From an uncultured Sutterella sp. (GTDB taxonomy: Bacteria; Pseudomonadota; Gammaproteobacteria; Burkholderiales; Burkholderiaceae_F): a DNA stretch of 64,000 nt. This document shows, in pieces, positions 8,563 through 17,462 of this stretch (position 1 is its first letter; the number at the start of each line of letters is the position of its first letter). The notes under the pieces are model-generated. The model had not been told where the DNA came from, did no database searches, and saw nothing but the letters and a program-made list of their open reading frames with translations. The DNA lies in NCBI GenBank assembly GCA_900545275.1, contig UQYG01000003.1, forward strand, positions 137,586 through 201,585. The letters run 5' to 3'. The position numbers and the translations under genes are program-made.

Positions 8563-9960
8563 ATGAGTACACGCCAAACCTGGTCGAGCCGTTTGACATA
8601 CATCCTGACGGTTGCCGGCGCGACCATCGGTTTCGGCGCCACCTGGCGCTTTCCGTATCTCGTGGGTGAAAACGGCGGCGGCGCCTACGTGCTCACCTTC
8701 TGTCTCGTGATGCTGCTCGTGGGCATCCCGATCATCCTCGTCGAAAACGTCATCGGCCGGCGCGGCCAGGCCAACAGCGTCGACGCCTTCGTGCGCGCAG
8801 GAATCTCCGACGGCAAGAAGCCGAGCGCCCTCTGGAAGATCTTCGGCTACACGGGACTCTTGGGGGCCTTCGGGATTCTCGCCTACTACATGGTGATCGG
8901 GGGCTGGGTGCTCTCCTACATCTGGCACATTCTTCTGGGCGCCGCGGGCTTTGCGGGCGGGCTCGACCTCTCGAGCCCGATTACGAAGGAAGTCACCGAA
9001 GCCTTCTACGCCGACAAGATTGAAAACTCGCCCTTCGCGATCGCGTGCTTCACCTTCGTCTTCGTGCTCATCAACTGGGTGATCCTGCGAAAGGGGGTGA
9101 TCGAGGGGATTGAAAAGTCGGTGAAGTACCTGATGCCGGCGCTCTTCTTGTGCCTGCTCGTCATGGTGATCCGCAACCTGACGCTCGACAACGCCATGGA
9201 AGGGGTGCGCTTCTACCTCACGCCCGACTTCTCGAAGATCACGCCGAAACTTCTTCTCGACGTCTTGGGGCAGGTCTTCTTTGCGCTTTCGCTCGGCTTC
9301 GGCGTGATGATCACGCTTTCTTCGCACCTGAACCAGAAGGAAGACATGGTGAAGACCGCCGTCATCACCGGCGTCATCAATACGCTCGTCGCCGTCATGG
9401 CGGGCTTCATGATCTTCCCGTCGCTCTTCAGCGCCAACCTCGCTCCGGATTCGGGTCCGTCGCTCGTCTTCAAGTCGCTCCCGATCGCCTTCTCGGAAAT
9501 GTTCCTCGGCAACTTCTTCGCCGTGGTCTTTTTCCTCCTCCTCATCATCGCGGCTCTGACGACGTCGCTCACCATTTATCAGGTGATCATCAGCGTCCTC
9601 TTTGAGCGCCACCGCATCCTTCTGCACCGCGCGATCAACTGGGTTCTGGGCGGCGTCTTCGTCCTCGGGAACATCCCCTGCATCATGGCCTACGGTCCCT
9701 GGCGCGACGTGCGCATTCTCGACCGCAACATCTTCGACGCCTTCGACTTCGTGAGCGGCAACATCTGCTTCGTCATCACGGCCCTGGGCGCGACCCTTTA
9801 CGTGGGCTGGGTCATGAAGCAAAACGCCGTCGCCGAAATCGACAACAACGGGACGATGATCCACAAGTCGACGGGCGTCTGGTATGCGCTCGTCCGCTAC
9901 GTGATTCCGGTCGTGATCGTCGCGATCTTCGCTTACGGTCTGCGCGGCTTCTTCGCGTAA
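8563..9960 (+). CDS. Sodium:neurotransmitter symporter (NSS/SNF) family transporter
   Basis: A 465-residue inner membrane protein with about 11-12 hydrophobic segments. TM1 carries TWRFPYLVGENGGGAYVL, the NSS fingerprint, so sodium-coupled uptake of an amino acid or amine is likely. The substrate cannot be read from sequence. Compared with LeuT, the TM1 asparagine that binds sodium 1 (Asn27) is an alanine here (residue 26), and Asn21 is also alanine. The ATG at 8563 has GGAG eight bases upstream and starts the conserved fold; an upstream in-frame extension of 68 residues is not hydrophobic and was dropped. Confidence 0.9.
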   Translation: MSTRQTWSSRLTYILTVAGATIGFGATWRFPYLVGENGGGAYVLTFCLVMLLVGIPIILVENVIGRRGQANSVDAFVRAGISDGKKPSALWKIFGYTGLLGAFGILAYYMVIGGWVLSYIWHILLGAAGFAGGLDLSSPITKEVTEAFYADKIENSPFAIACFTFVFVLINWVILRKGVIEGIEKSVKYLMPALFLCLLVMVIRNLTLDNAMEGVRFYLTPDFSKITPKLLLDVLGQVFFALSLGFGVMITLSSHLNQKEDMVKTAVITGVINTLVAVMAGFMIFPSLFSANLAPDSGPSLVFKSLPIAFSEMFLGNFFAVVFFLLLIIAALTTSLTIYQVIISVLFERHRILLHRAINWVLGGVFVLGNIPCIMAYGPWRDVRILDRNIFDAFDFVSGNICFVITALGATLYVGWVMKQNAVAEIDNNGTMIHKSTGVWYALVRYVIPVVIVAIFAYGLRGFFA

Positions 9961-9980
9961 CTCGTCCTTTCTTCCTCAGG

Positions 9981-10009
9981 GGCCGTCGGATGCGTCCGGC
10001 GGCCTTTTT
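9981..10009 (+). terminator. Rho-independent terminator after the NSS transporter
   Basis: Ten-base stem 9981-9990/9995-10004 (one wobble pair) with TGCG loop and five Ts. It shows that the patatin gene is transcribed separately and argues against a patatin start at 9990. Confidence 0.85.
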
Positions 10010-10034
10010 GCCACCCGGTTTTTCTCTCTTTCCC

Positions 10035-10895
10035 ATGACGACCCCTTCTTCCTCCCGTCTCGGCCTTGTTCTGGAAGGCGGCGGCTTTCGCGCGCACTAC
10101 ACGGCGGGCGTCCTCGACGTTCTGATCGACGAGAAACTCCCCATTGAGGGCGTGATCGGCGTTTCGATGGGAGCGATTCACGGCGCATCCTTTGTATCGG
10201 GCCAGAAGGGGAGAAGTCTCGAAATCTACACGCGCTACGCCGCGGACGAGCGTCTCTGGAGTCTGTGGCGCTGGGTGAGGACGGGAAACCTCATCGACCC
10301 GACGTTCTGCTACCGCGAGATTCCCGACCGGCTCGTGCCCTTCGACGAAGAAGCCTTCGAAAATTCCGGGAAGGCCTTTTACGCCTGCGCATCAAACCTC
10401 GAGACGGGGCGCCCCGAATACCTGCGGCTGCCGAATTTGACGGACGACATCGACGGCCTGCGCGCGTCGGCTTCTTTGCCGTATGTCTCGCCCGCCGTGG
10501 AATTTCGCGGGATGAAGCTTTTGGACGGCGGCTGCACGGACCGCATTCCGCTGGCGGCCTTCGAGCGCATGGGCTTTACGCACAACATCGTGATTCAGAC
10601 GCATCCGAGAGAGCACGCCGTGCGCGACCGCGACGCCTGGGCGGCGAAGTGGTGGTACGCGAAATATCCGAAGTTCGTGGAGAGCTTTCAAAAGAGTCCC
10701 GAGGTCTACGAGGCGACGCAGCGCCTGATCGACGAGCGCGTCAAGGAGGGACGCGTCTTTTCGATCCGGCCCGAGCGGCCGATTCCCGTCGGGCGGCTTT
10801 CGCGCGATCCAGAAGACGTGCGGCGCGCCTACGGTCTCGGCGTAAAGGACGCGCAGAAGGCGCTGCCCGCGTTGCTGCAGTGGGTGAACCAATGA
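10035..10895 (+). CDS. Patatin-like phospholipase family protein
   Basis: A 286-residue cytosolic-type patatin. Near the N-terminus are the oxyanion loop LEGGGFRAHYTAGVLDVL and the nucleophile elbow GVSMGA (GxSxG); the aspartate of the catalytic dyad is in LLDGGCTDRIP. The order and size fit the RssA/YjjU-like bacterial group, predicted lipid acyl hydrolases. The ATG at 10035 lies after the upstream terminator; no clear ribosome site precedes it. No signal peptide is seen. Confidence 0.88.
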   Translation: MTTPSSSRLGLVLEGGGFRAHYTAGVLDVLIDEKLPIEGVIGVSMGAIHGASFVSGQKGRSLEIYTRYAADERLWSLWRWVRTGNLIDPTFCYREIPDRLVPFDEEAFENSGKAFYACASNLETGRPEYLRLPNLTDDIDGLRASASLPYVSPAVEFRGMKLLDGGCTDRIPLAAFERMGFTHNIVIQTHPREHAVRDRDAWAAKWWYAKYPKFVESFQKSPEVYEATQRLIDERVKEGRVFSIRPERPIPVGRLSRDPEDVRRAYGLGVKDAQKALPALLQWVNQ

Positions 10896-10941
10896 GGGCA
10901 AAGCGAAGGGACCATGCCGCTTTGTATTAAATCGCAAGCAT

Positions 10942-11244
10942 ACTTGGTATTTCATCGATACGGGATTTGCCGCTTGGCTTTGCAATATCCCGTCGGCTGA
11001 GGCGCTTCGCAACGCCTGCAACAGCGGCAGTTTCTTCGAAAATATCGTCATTGTCGAGTTGCTCAAAAGTTGGGTCCGCAACGGCGGGCAGCCGCATTTC
11101 TATTTCTATCGCGACACGCGTTTCAATGAGATCGATCTCTCGATTTTCGACGGAATCGAATGCCATCCCATCGAAATCAAGACGACCGAATCGCCGCAGG
11201 TGGGCATGGTCAAAGCCTTCGGCAACATCAAGGGCATCCCTTGA
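10942..11244 (+). pseudogene. C-terminal remnant of a DUF4143 ATPase
   Basis: An open stretch translates as YFIDTGFAAWL, then FFENIVIVELLKSW, FYFYRDTRFNEIDL and HPIEIKTTESP. This is the DUF4143 region with its PD-(D/E)xK-like EID...EIK pattern, found at the end of AAA ATPases. The whole N-terminal ATPase domain is missing and the sequence stops early after KAFGNIKGIP. It begins directly behind the patatin gene, so a deletion probably removed the 5' part. Confidence 0.75.
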
Positions 11245-11291
11245 ACGTCCTCCGTGAAGCAGGTCTCGGGGACGTCCCGAGAAAGAAAACC

Positions 11292-11500
11292 TCAGAACTT
11301 GTGGGCCATTCCGCAGATGATGCCCATGGTTTTCGCGGAGAATTTGGCTGCGCCGTCATTACGGTCGACCGCGTGGCCCGGCCCTCGTAGACGTTGGTGC
11401 GCTTGCTCTGGGGAGGGGCAACCCAATGCAAGACGCTCGTAGCCAAGGCGACCGCAGAGGCGGTTTTTGACGAGCGGGGTTTTTCGCTTCTCGCATCCGA
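11292..11500 (-). pseudogene. C-terminal porin remnant with frameshift
   Basis: On the minus strand one frame reads QSKRTNVYEG and another continues VDRNDGAAKF, then AKTMGIICGMAHKF and stop. Joined, these match the last strands of the general porins in this window (YPLSKRTSIYAVGGY... and a terminal MMHRF). At least one frameshift lies between them and the upstream gene is gone. Together with its neighbours it marks a decayed region (10.9-12.0 kb). Confidence 0.65.
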
Positions 11501-11669
11501 ACCGGGCACACCGAAACTTACGATGCGGCTGGCCTTGACGGCCGAGAGTAACCACGATCCCTTCCACCAAATGGATGCGGGCGATCCTGACGAGCGCAGC
11601 GCAGGAGTCGGACGAGAAGGGCGCGGGTGGGCGTGAAGAGGGGAGGAAAGAGGAGAATTATGAAGTTTA

Positions 11670-11700
11670 TCGAGATATAGTGAATTTCACTATATCTCGA
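11670..11700. promoter_or_regulatory. Perfect 15-bp-arm palindrome
   Basis: TCGAGATATAGTGAA and its exact reverse complement are separated by one base. It is AT-rich, unlike its surroundings, and is followed by related half-sites (CATATCTTGCTATATG, 11701-11716). No T tract follows directly, so an operator is more likely than a terminator. It sits downstream of an ATPase fragment and may be the control region of a lost gene. Confidence 0.5.
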
Positions 11701-11741
11701 CATATCTTGCTATATGTTGCTTTTTTTCCCCTCGGGATGGT

Positions 11742-12005
11742 TTAACTGCTTTCCCTCTGGCGGCGCATGAAGTCTGCAAAGAGTGGGACAGTGAAGTCAA
11801 CGAATCCATATGACGTGGAATAAATCATGCCCTTGCGAATGATCGCCGCACGAATGGGACCGAGCCGAGTCACTTCTTTTCCCATGATTTCCGCAATTTT
11901 TCCGGCGGCATAGGGTCCCTCGCCGAGAGCGGCCATGGCAGCGCAGTATTTCATTTCCGCTTTGGTCAGGCGATCCAAACGGACTCTGAAGAAACCTTCA
12001 TCCAA
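11742..12005 (-). pseudogene. C-terminal fragment of an AAA ATPase (winged-helix end)
   Basis: Eighty-seven codons: FFRVRLDRLTKAEMKYCAAM, LGEGPYAAGKIAEIMGKEV, IRKGMIYSTSYGFVDFTVP and LFADFMRRQ. This matches the C-terminal winged-helix module of bacterial ATP-binding proteins normally near 400 residues (established family pattern, from memory). No Walker A or B precedes it, so it is a truncated remnant. It could still be translated from the ATG at 12005 but there is no clear ribosome site. Confidence 0.65.
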
Positions 12006-12074
12006 AATGTGAATGGCTTCGGTAGCCGCGGATTCGGCGTCGCCCGGGCGAGGATGGGAGGGAAGACGCCGGAA

Positions 12075-12115
12075 CGGGCGGTCCGGGAAACTTCGGGCCG
12101 CCCGCTTTTTCTTTT
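12075..12115 (+). terminator. Rho-independent terminator, orphan
   Basis: Stem GGGCGGTCCG/CGGGCCGCCC (12076-12085/12094-12103) followed by CTTTTTCTTTT. It points rightward, yet no intact rightward gene lies upstream; it is probably left from a lost gene. The next 180 bp hold the upstream region of the following reductase. Confidence 0.75.
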
Positions 12116-12295
12116 AGGGGAGAGCGCTTCGGACGGCGCCAAGCGGATTGCGGAAGAAAAATACGACTTTTCTCGCTCGGAAAAGTGCGGATGGGCGCGG
12201 GGACGGCAAATCGTTAGGATTTTCCTTCGCTACCGGCGACGTCCTTCGGGGCGTTCGCTTCCAAAAGTCATTTGCTTAACGAAAAGGAGAAAAGA

Positions 12296-13834
12296 ATGAC
12301 CATCACCGCCAATCGACGCAAATTCCTCGGAGCCGCCGCGGCGGGCGTCTTGACGGGCGCGACGGCGCTCTCGGCGAAGGCCGCCTGCCGCGATCCGATG
12401 CCCGCGAAATTCGACGAAATGCACGACGTCGTGGTCGTGGGCTCGGGCTTTGCGGGACTTTCCGCGGCGCTCTCCGCCAAGCTCGCGGGAGCGGACGTTC
12501 TGGTCGTCGAAAAGATGGCCTTCATCGGCGGAAACAGCTCGCTTTCGGGCGGCATGATCGCCGTGCCGAATTCGTCCGTGCAGCACGAGCAGGGGATCGA
12601 AGACAAGCCCGAAGCCCTCGAAGCCGACATGATGCGCATCGGTCAGGGCCTCGGCGACCCCGAACACATCCGCTTCCTCTGCGAGGACGCGGCGGACACC
12701 TTTGAATGGACGCGCAAGGAAATGGGCGTCCGATGGCAGACGAATCTCACGGGCAAAGGCGGCCATTCGGCGCTTCGCTGCATGATCACGGAAGAGGGCA
12801 CGGGGCAGGGGATCATCAAGCCCGCGGTCGAGCGCCTCGCGAAGCTCGGCGTCGAAATCCGCCGCCGCACGATTCTCGACACCATCATTCGGGACGCGGA
12901 CGGGCGCGTGAAGGGCGTCGTCGTGCGCGAAGGCTATGAATTTGGCAAGCCCTCTTCCGGCAAGCGCCGCACGATCGGGGCGCGCCGCGGCGTGGTGCTC
13001 GCCTTCGGCGGCTTCTGTGCGGACGTCAACTACCGCCGCCGGCTCGATCCGAAGCTGGGCGCCCAGTACAAGACGACCAATCAGCCGGGCGCCACGTCGG
13101 AAGGCTGGCGCGAAGCGAGCCGCATCGGCGCCAACATCATCCAGGCCGACTGGATTCAGTGTCTTCCCAACTGCTCGCCCGTGGAAGAAGGCATGGGAAT
13201 TGCGTCCCACTTCGCGTCGATCTCGGGTGCGCTTTTCGGGATCTACGTCTCGAGCCTCGACGGGAAGCGCTTCGTGAACGAATTCGGGGACCGCAAGGTT
13301 TTGACGGATAGCTTCCTCACGGTCATCAACAAGGGAGGAAAGGCCCTCTCCATCGCCGACTCCGACGGCGTCGCGCATCTCGAAAAGCTTCGTCCGGGCG
13401 CACTCGACAAGATGCTCGCCGCGGGAAGCGTCAAGAAGTATCCCGACGCCGATGCGCTCGCAAAGGCCTACGGCTTTGACGGCAAGGTTCTGCGCGCCGA
13501 AATCGCGCGCTACAACGAGCTTTTGCAAAAAGGTCGGGACGAAGACTTCGGCCGTCCTTTCGACAAGGCCGCCAAGCCCATGAAGGACGGACCCTACTAT
13601 GTTTCCGAAATGGAGCCGAAGATCCACCACGCGATGGGCGGCATGGCGACGAAGGTCGATACGGCCGTCGAAGACGTGATGACGGACCGCCCGATTCCGG
13701 GGCTCTTCGCCGCGGGCGAATGCGTGGGCGGCATCCACGGAGCCGTGCGCATCGGGGCCTGCGCCGTACTAGACTGCTTGGTGAACGGCCGCAAGGCGGG
13801 CGCCACGGCGGCGTCGCAGAAACCCTGGGCCTGA
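12296..13834 (+). CDS. Tat-exported FAD-dependent reductase (flavocytochrome c / urocanate reductase type)
   Basis: A 512-residue flavoprotein. NRRKFLGAAAAG at residues 6-17 is a twin-arginine signal, so it acts in the periplasm. FAD binding is shown by VVVVGSGFAGLSAAL (46-60), the VEKMAFIGGNS segment and the C-terminal GLFAAGECVGGIHG. KRFVNEFGDRK and HHAMGGM are the active-site segments of the fumarate reductase family. No CxxCH haem motif is present, so electrons must come from a separate partner. The substrate (fumarate, urocanate or another enoate) cannot be told. AAGGAG lies 7 bases before the ATG. Confidence 0.88.
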   Translation: MTITANRRKFLGAAAAGVLTGATALSAKAACRDPMPAKFDEMHDVVVVGSGFAGLSAALSAKLAGADVLVVEKMAFIGGNSSLSGGMIAVPNSSVQHEQGIEDKPEALEADMMRIGQGLGDPEHIRFLCEDAADTFEWTRKEMGVRWQTNLTGKGGHSALRCMITEEGTGQGIIKPAVERLAKLGVEIRRRTILDTIIRDADGRVKGVVVREGYEFGKPSSGKRRTIGARRGVVLAFGGFCADVNYRRRLDPKLGAQYKTTNQPGATSEGWREASRIGANIIQADWIQCLPNCSPVEEGMGIASHFASISGALFGIYVSSLDGKRFVNEFGDRKVLTDSFLTVINKGGKALSIADSDGVAHLEKLRPGALDKMLAAGSVKKYPDADALAKAYGFDGKVLRAEIARYNELLQKGRDEDFGRPFDKAAKPMKDGPYYVSEMEPKIHHAMGGMATKVDTAVEDVMTDRPIPGLFAAGECVGGIHGAVRIGACAVLDCLVNGRKAGATAASQKPWA

Positions 13835-13853
13835 TCGGATCCGATGGGAAAAA

Positions 13854-13891
13854 GGGAGCATTCGCCGCGGGGCGGGTGCTCCCGACTTTTT
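13854..13891 (+). terminator. Rho-independent terminator
   Basis: Stem GGGAGCA/TGCTCCC (13854-13860/13877-13883) followed by five Ts, 20 bp after the reductase stop. The remaining bases to 14160 show no gene. Confidence 0.7.
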
Positions 13892-14164
13892 CGGGTCTGC
13901 CGCAAGAACCGGGAGCGTCTGTGCGGAATGGCGGAACCAATCCGTGGGAACCTGATCCACTGAAACATGATCCGTCTGAATCCGTTCTCACGGAGGACGA
14001 AGTCCCGACGAAGAATTGCGCGTCCCTCTGACCTTCGCCAAGTTACCTAGGCAGGTTTCCGGACAAGAATCCCTTCGTGGCAATGAACTTCAGCCCAAAA
14101 GTAGGCTGTTGCCGCGACTATCCGAAAGTTCCGCTTCCCTGAATTGTGTTGCTCGGTGACGAGT

Positions 14165-14186
14165 TATACTGACAACGTTAGTATGA
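14165..14186 (+). promoter_or_regulatory. Toxin-antitoxin promoter with overlapping operator palindrome
   Basis: A TATACT -10 at 14165-14170 sits inside a 19-bp near-perfect palindrome, ATACTGACAACGTTAGTAT (14166-14184), in front of the antitoxin. An operator over the -10 is the expected layout for autorepression by a ribbon-helix-helix antitoxin. Confidence 0.6.
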
Positions 14187-14194
14187 GGCGGATC

Positions 14195-14461
14195 ATGGCA
14201 GTTTTAACAATCAAACTTCCGGATAACGAAATGTCCTGGCTGGACATGTTGGCGAAAACGCAAAGGCGGACCAAGACGGAAATCGTCAGATCGGCTTTGC
14301 GGCCGGTGTTCGAAGAAAACTTCATCGACAGGCAGCCGATCATTGTCAGTGAGGGCGAGTTCAACGCGATCATCGACATGCTCGATCAGCCGATGTCGAT
14401 CGAAGAAATCGAAGGCCGCAAAAGACTTGAGGCCGCGAGAATGTGGAAACTTCCGAAATGA
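14195..14461 (+). CDS. TacA-like ribbon-helix-helix antitoxin
   Basis: An 88-residue protein. The N-terminal VLTIKLPDNEMSWLDMLAK and RTKTEIVRSALRPVF form a ribbon-helix-helix DNA-binding fold. The C-terminal part, with SEGEFNAIIDMLDQPMSIEE, fits the toxin-neutralising tail of DUF1778/TacA-type antitoxins. It overlaps the toxin by ATGA. An alternative in-frame ATG exists at 14183. Confidence 0.8.
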   Translation: MAVLTIKLPDNEMSWLDMLAKTQRRTKTEIVRSALRPVFEENFIDRQPIIVSEGEFNAIIDMLDQPMSIEEIEGRKRLEAARMWKLPK

Positions 14462-14937
14462 GGTTTCTACCTCCGGTTCATCTGTGCGAAGAACATCAGT
14501 CCGATTTCGTCGGGTTCGATTGCGGCGAAGCGTCGCTCAATTCCTGGCTCCAAACAAGGGCTCTAACCAACGAAGGAAACAAGTCTTCGCGCACGTATCT
14601 GGTTTATACGGATTCAGGCGTACTGGCGGGTTTCTTTTCGTTGAGCGCCAATTCTATCGTCCATGAAATGATGAACGCCGCGTCGCGATGCAATATGCCG
14701 GATCCCGTGCCGGTGATTCTCATCGGTCGGCTTGCCGTCGCTCGGGAATTTCAAGGATGCCGGCTGGGCGCTGCAATGCTAAGTATGGCCATGGATATCG
14801 CCAGACGCATCTCCGAATTGGGGGGCGCCGTCAATGTGGCCGTTCATCCGATTTCGGAATCGTCCTCCGGGTTCTATCTGCGTTACGGATTCAGAGCCGC
14901 CAGGCAGGGCGGAACGCTGCTTCTGTTCAAGCTCTGA
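14458..14937 (+). CDS. TacT-like GNAT acetyltransferase toxin
   Basis: A 159-residue GNAT. LPPVHLCEEHQSDFVGFDCG at the start, SRTYLVY, PVPVILIGRLAVAREFQGCR (acetyl-CoA loop region) and the C-terminal SSGFYLRYGF match toxins that acetylate the amino group of charged aminoacyl-tRNAs (known for TacT, AtaT). The tyrosine in FYLRYGF is in the position expected of the catalytic residue. Coupled to the antitoxin through a 4-bp overlap. Confidence 0.85.
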   Translation: MRFLPPVHLCEEHQSDFVGFDCGEASLNSWLQTRALTNEGNKSSRTYLVYTDSGVLAGFFSLSANSIVHEMMNAASRCNMPDPVPVILIGRLAVAREFQGCRLGAAMLSMAMDIARRISELGGAVNVAVHPISESSSGFYLRYGFRAARQGGTLLLFKL

Positions 14938-15900
14938 CGGATTTTTTTAATAAAACCGAGTGGGTTACCGCCGCGAATATCCTCGGGAAGAGCTTCCCTG
15001 AGCGTTGCCGTCGGGATCAACCGATGGAAGATGGCGTTCTTGCGGACCGCTCCCGGAGCTTACGGCGCTCCGTCATCGGTTGCATCAGAAGTTGGGGCGG
15101 AGTCCTCGAGCGCACGAAAAGAAAGAGCCTTTCGGCATAGGGCTTGGCGTCGCCCGCCTTGCGGGAGAGTCCGGGCAGACCAGCGCCCGGAAACACTACG
15201 GGCGGGTTCGATTGCGCCGTTCGGTGAAGTCCCGCGATGAGGACGGCCGGTTCCTTTCCGGAGAGGCGCTCCATGTCGTTCACTGCAAGAAGCCGGCCTT
15301 TTCCCGTCGCAAGGACATTTTGGCCCGCTTCTTCAAAGAGGTCGGGGAGAACGAGTTCGGGGATGTCCGCGCAGGTCTTTGCCTCGGGCGGCATCGGGGA
15401 CGGAAGACATTCGTTGCCGATCGTATTCCGGATCCTCTCCCTTTCCCTCAAGAGTCCTCCCGCGTCGATGCGTGAGACGAGGAACCCGAGCGATTCGGTC
15501 TCAAGTGCGATGCCTTCGAGAAACGCCTGTCGGGCGGTCGCACAGGGACTGAGAAAGAGTTAAATGCTCCTGTCGTCGGTTCGATCATTTTTAGTGATAC
15601 TGTCGATAGAATCAACGATGACGGAATTCAAGTGAACGATCAAGGATTGACCGGTGTCCGGAGGTTCCTCGAAAATTCCCGCCATGCAAGGTAAAACGGA
15701 AGATGTGGCCGACGGATCAAATGATCCGTCCACCTTCCGTCAAGTGTTTCGACAGTATCGATGGAAACGTATGGCAGGTGCCGATGTCCGCCGGCGATCA
15801 CATTTCATGACGGTCGCGGGACACGATTTCCGGCGAAAGTGGAGGATGTGAGAGTTTGAACGCAAAAGGGTCTTGTCGCCTTCGTTTGCGCCCCGTCAAA
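14938..15900. other. Region without a recognised gene
   Basis: A minus-strand frame is open from about 15559 to 15017 (reading ARQAFLEGIALETESLGFLV, later FEEAGQNVLATGKGRLLAV), but it starts directly after a stop with no ATG and I do not recognise it; it may be a decayed gene. An 11-bp inverted repeat, GATACTGTCGA at 15596-15606 and its complement at 15749-15759, brackets 164 bp holding the palindrome GGATCAAATGATCC. Nothing else is supportable. Confidence 0.4.
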
Positions 15901-15912
15901 TTACGCGCGTAA
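15897..15912 (+). promoter_or_regulatory. Operator-like palindrome before the second reductase
   Basis: CAAATTACGCGCGTAA contains the perfect 12-bp palindrome TTACGCGCGTAA (15901-15912), 49 bp before the reductase ATG. The identical 16-mer stands on the other strand before the porin at 18894. Shared control of both genes is inferred. Confidence 0.55.
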
Positions 15913-15960
15913 CGATCGGCTTGACAATGAAGCGTTCATTGACCAATCAAGGAGAGAAAC

Positions 15961-17439
15961 ATGGACAAACTTTCCCGCCGCAACGTCTTGGGACTCGCCG
16001 GTGCCGGTCTGATGGCGGGCGCCGCCCGCGCCGCGCATGCGGCTGAAGCGCCCGCAGGTTGGGACCGCGAATGCGACGTCCTCGTCGTGGGTTCGGGCTA
16101 CGCGGGCCTTTGCGCCGCGATCGAAGCCCGCACGGCCGGGGCCGACACGCTCCTCATCGAAAAGATGGTGGTGCTCGGCGGCAACTCCGCGCTCTGCGGC
16201 GGCGGCATCGCCGCGCCGGGGAGCGACCTGCAGAAGGCCGCGGGCGTGAAGGACTCGGCCGACCAGCTCTACCGCGACATGCTCAAGTCGGGCGGCGGCC
16301 TCGTGCATGAAGAGCTCGCCCGGGTCGTCGCCGACAACGCGCTTCCCACCTACGAATGGGTGCGCGACGTGATCGGCGTGAAGTTCGACCGCCTCGCCTT
16401 CCACGGCGGTCACTCGGTGCCCCGCAGCGCCGCGTATCAGAAGGGCAACGGCGCGCAGCTCGTCAAGCCCCTCGTCGAAAAGGCCAAGAGCCTCGGCGTG
16501 AAGATTCAGAACCGCACGCGCCTGGTCGACATCGTCGTTGAGAACGGCCGCGTCGCGGGCGCCGTGATCACGGAAGGCTACAAATTCCCGGATGAAAAGA
16601 GCGGCAAGAACGTGCGCGTCCGCGTGAAGAAGGGCCTCGTCCTCGCGGGCGGAGGCTTCTCGCAGAACGTGGAACTTCGCAAACTCCACGATCCACGTCT
16701 CGGGCCGCAGCTCGAATCCACGAATCAGCCCGGCGCCAACGGCGACGCCCTGATGGCCGCGCAGCGCATCGGCGCGACCGACATTCAGATGGACTGGATT
16801 CAGCTCGGTCCCTGGACCTCGCCCGACGAAAAGGGCTTCGGCGTGGCGCCCAAGATCGTCGAGGCGGTCGTGGGTTACGGCTTCATGGTCGATCCGGAAA
16901 CCGGGAAGCGCTTCGTGAACGAAACCGGCAACCGCAAGGTCCGCTCCGACGCCATCGTCGCGACGGGACATCCCGCGGTCTTGGCGGTGAGCGTCGACAA
17001 CGTCGGACACGTCCCTGCGGAAGCCTTGAAGACGGGCTTGGAAAAGGGCGTCGTCAAGACCTTTGATTCGGCGGAAGCCCTGGCCGACTTCCACAAGATT
17101 CCGAAGGACGTCTTCCTGGCGTCTCTCAAGACCTGGAACGAAGCCGTGAAGGCGAAGAAGGATCCGGCCTTCAACGCGAAGATCTTCGACGACACGAAGG
17201 TAAATCAGGGCAAGTTCTATTCGATCCGCCTCTGGCCGCGCGTCCACTACACGATGGGCGGTCTCGCCATTACGCCGAAGGCCGAAGTGATCGGCAACGA
17301 CTTGAAGCCCATTCCGGGTCTCTACGCCGCGGGCGAAATCTGCGGGGGCGTCCACGGCATGGTGCGTCTCGGCACGGTGTCGATCGTCGACTGCCTCCTC
17401 TTCGGTCGCATCGCCGGCAAGAACGCCGCGACCGCATAA
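15961..17439 (+). CDS. Tat-exported FAD-dependent reductase
   Basis: A 492-residue periplasmic flavoprotein. SRRNVLGLAGAGLMAG is a twin-arginine signal (RR at 6-7). FAD motifs: VLVVGSGYAGLCAAI (40-54), IEKMVVLGGNSALCGGG and GLYAAGEICGGVHG. KRFVNETGNRKVRSD and HYTMGGL are the catalytic-site segments of the fumarate reductase flavoprotein family. No haem motif. It is a homologue of the gene at 12296 but clearly diverged. GGAGAG lies just before the ATG. The nearby porin on the facing strand has the same upstream palindrome, suggesting joint use of one substrate. Confidence 0.88.
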   Translation: MDKLSRRNVLGLAGAGLMAGAARAAHAAEAPAGWDRECDVLVVGSGYAGLCAAIEARTAGADTLLIEKMVVLGGNSALCGGGIAAPGSDLQKAAGVKDSADQLYRDMLKSGGGLVHEELARVVADNALPTYEWVRDVIGVKFDRLAFHGGHSVPRSAAYQKGNGAQLVKPLVEKAKSLGVKIQNRTRLVDIVVENGRVAGAVITEGYKFPDEKSGKNVRVRVKKGLVLAGGGFSQNVELRKLHDPRLGPQLESTNQPGANGDALMAAQRIGATDIQMDWIQLGPWTSPDEKGFGVAPKIVEAVVGYGFMVDPETGKRFVNETGNRKVRSDAIVATGHPAVLAVSVDNVGHVPAEALKTGLEKGVVKTFDSAEALADFHKIPKDVFLASLKTWNEAVKAKKDPAFNAKIFDDTKVNQGKFYSIRLWPRVHYTMGGLAITPKAEVIGNDLKPIPGLYAAGEICGGVHGMVRLGTVSIVDCLLFGRIAGKNAATA

Positions 17440-17462
17440 CCGCTGAGTTCTTCCGATAAAGG

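Noticed and set aside
9990..10034. Upstream patatin start at 9990
   Set aside because: This ATG lies inside the terminator of the preceding gene; the ATG at 10035 begins the conserved sequence.
15017..15559. Minus-strand frame in the gap before the second reductase
   Set aside because: No ATG, begins directly after a stop and resembles no family I know; described only as part of the gene-poor region.
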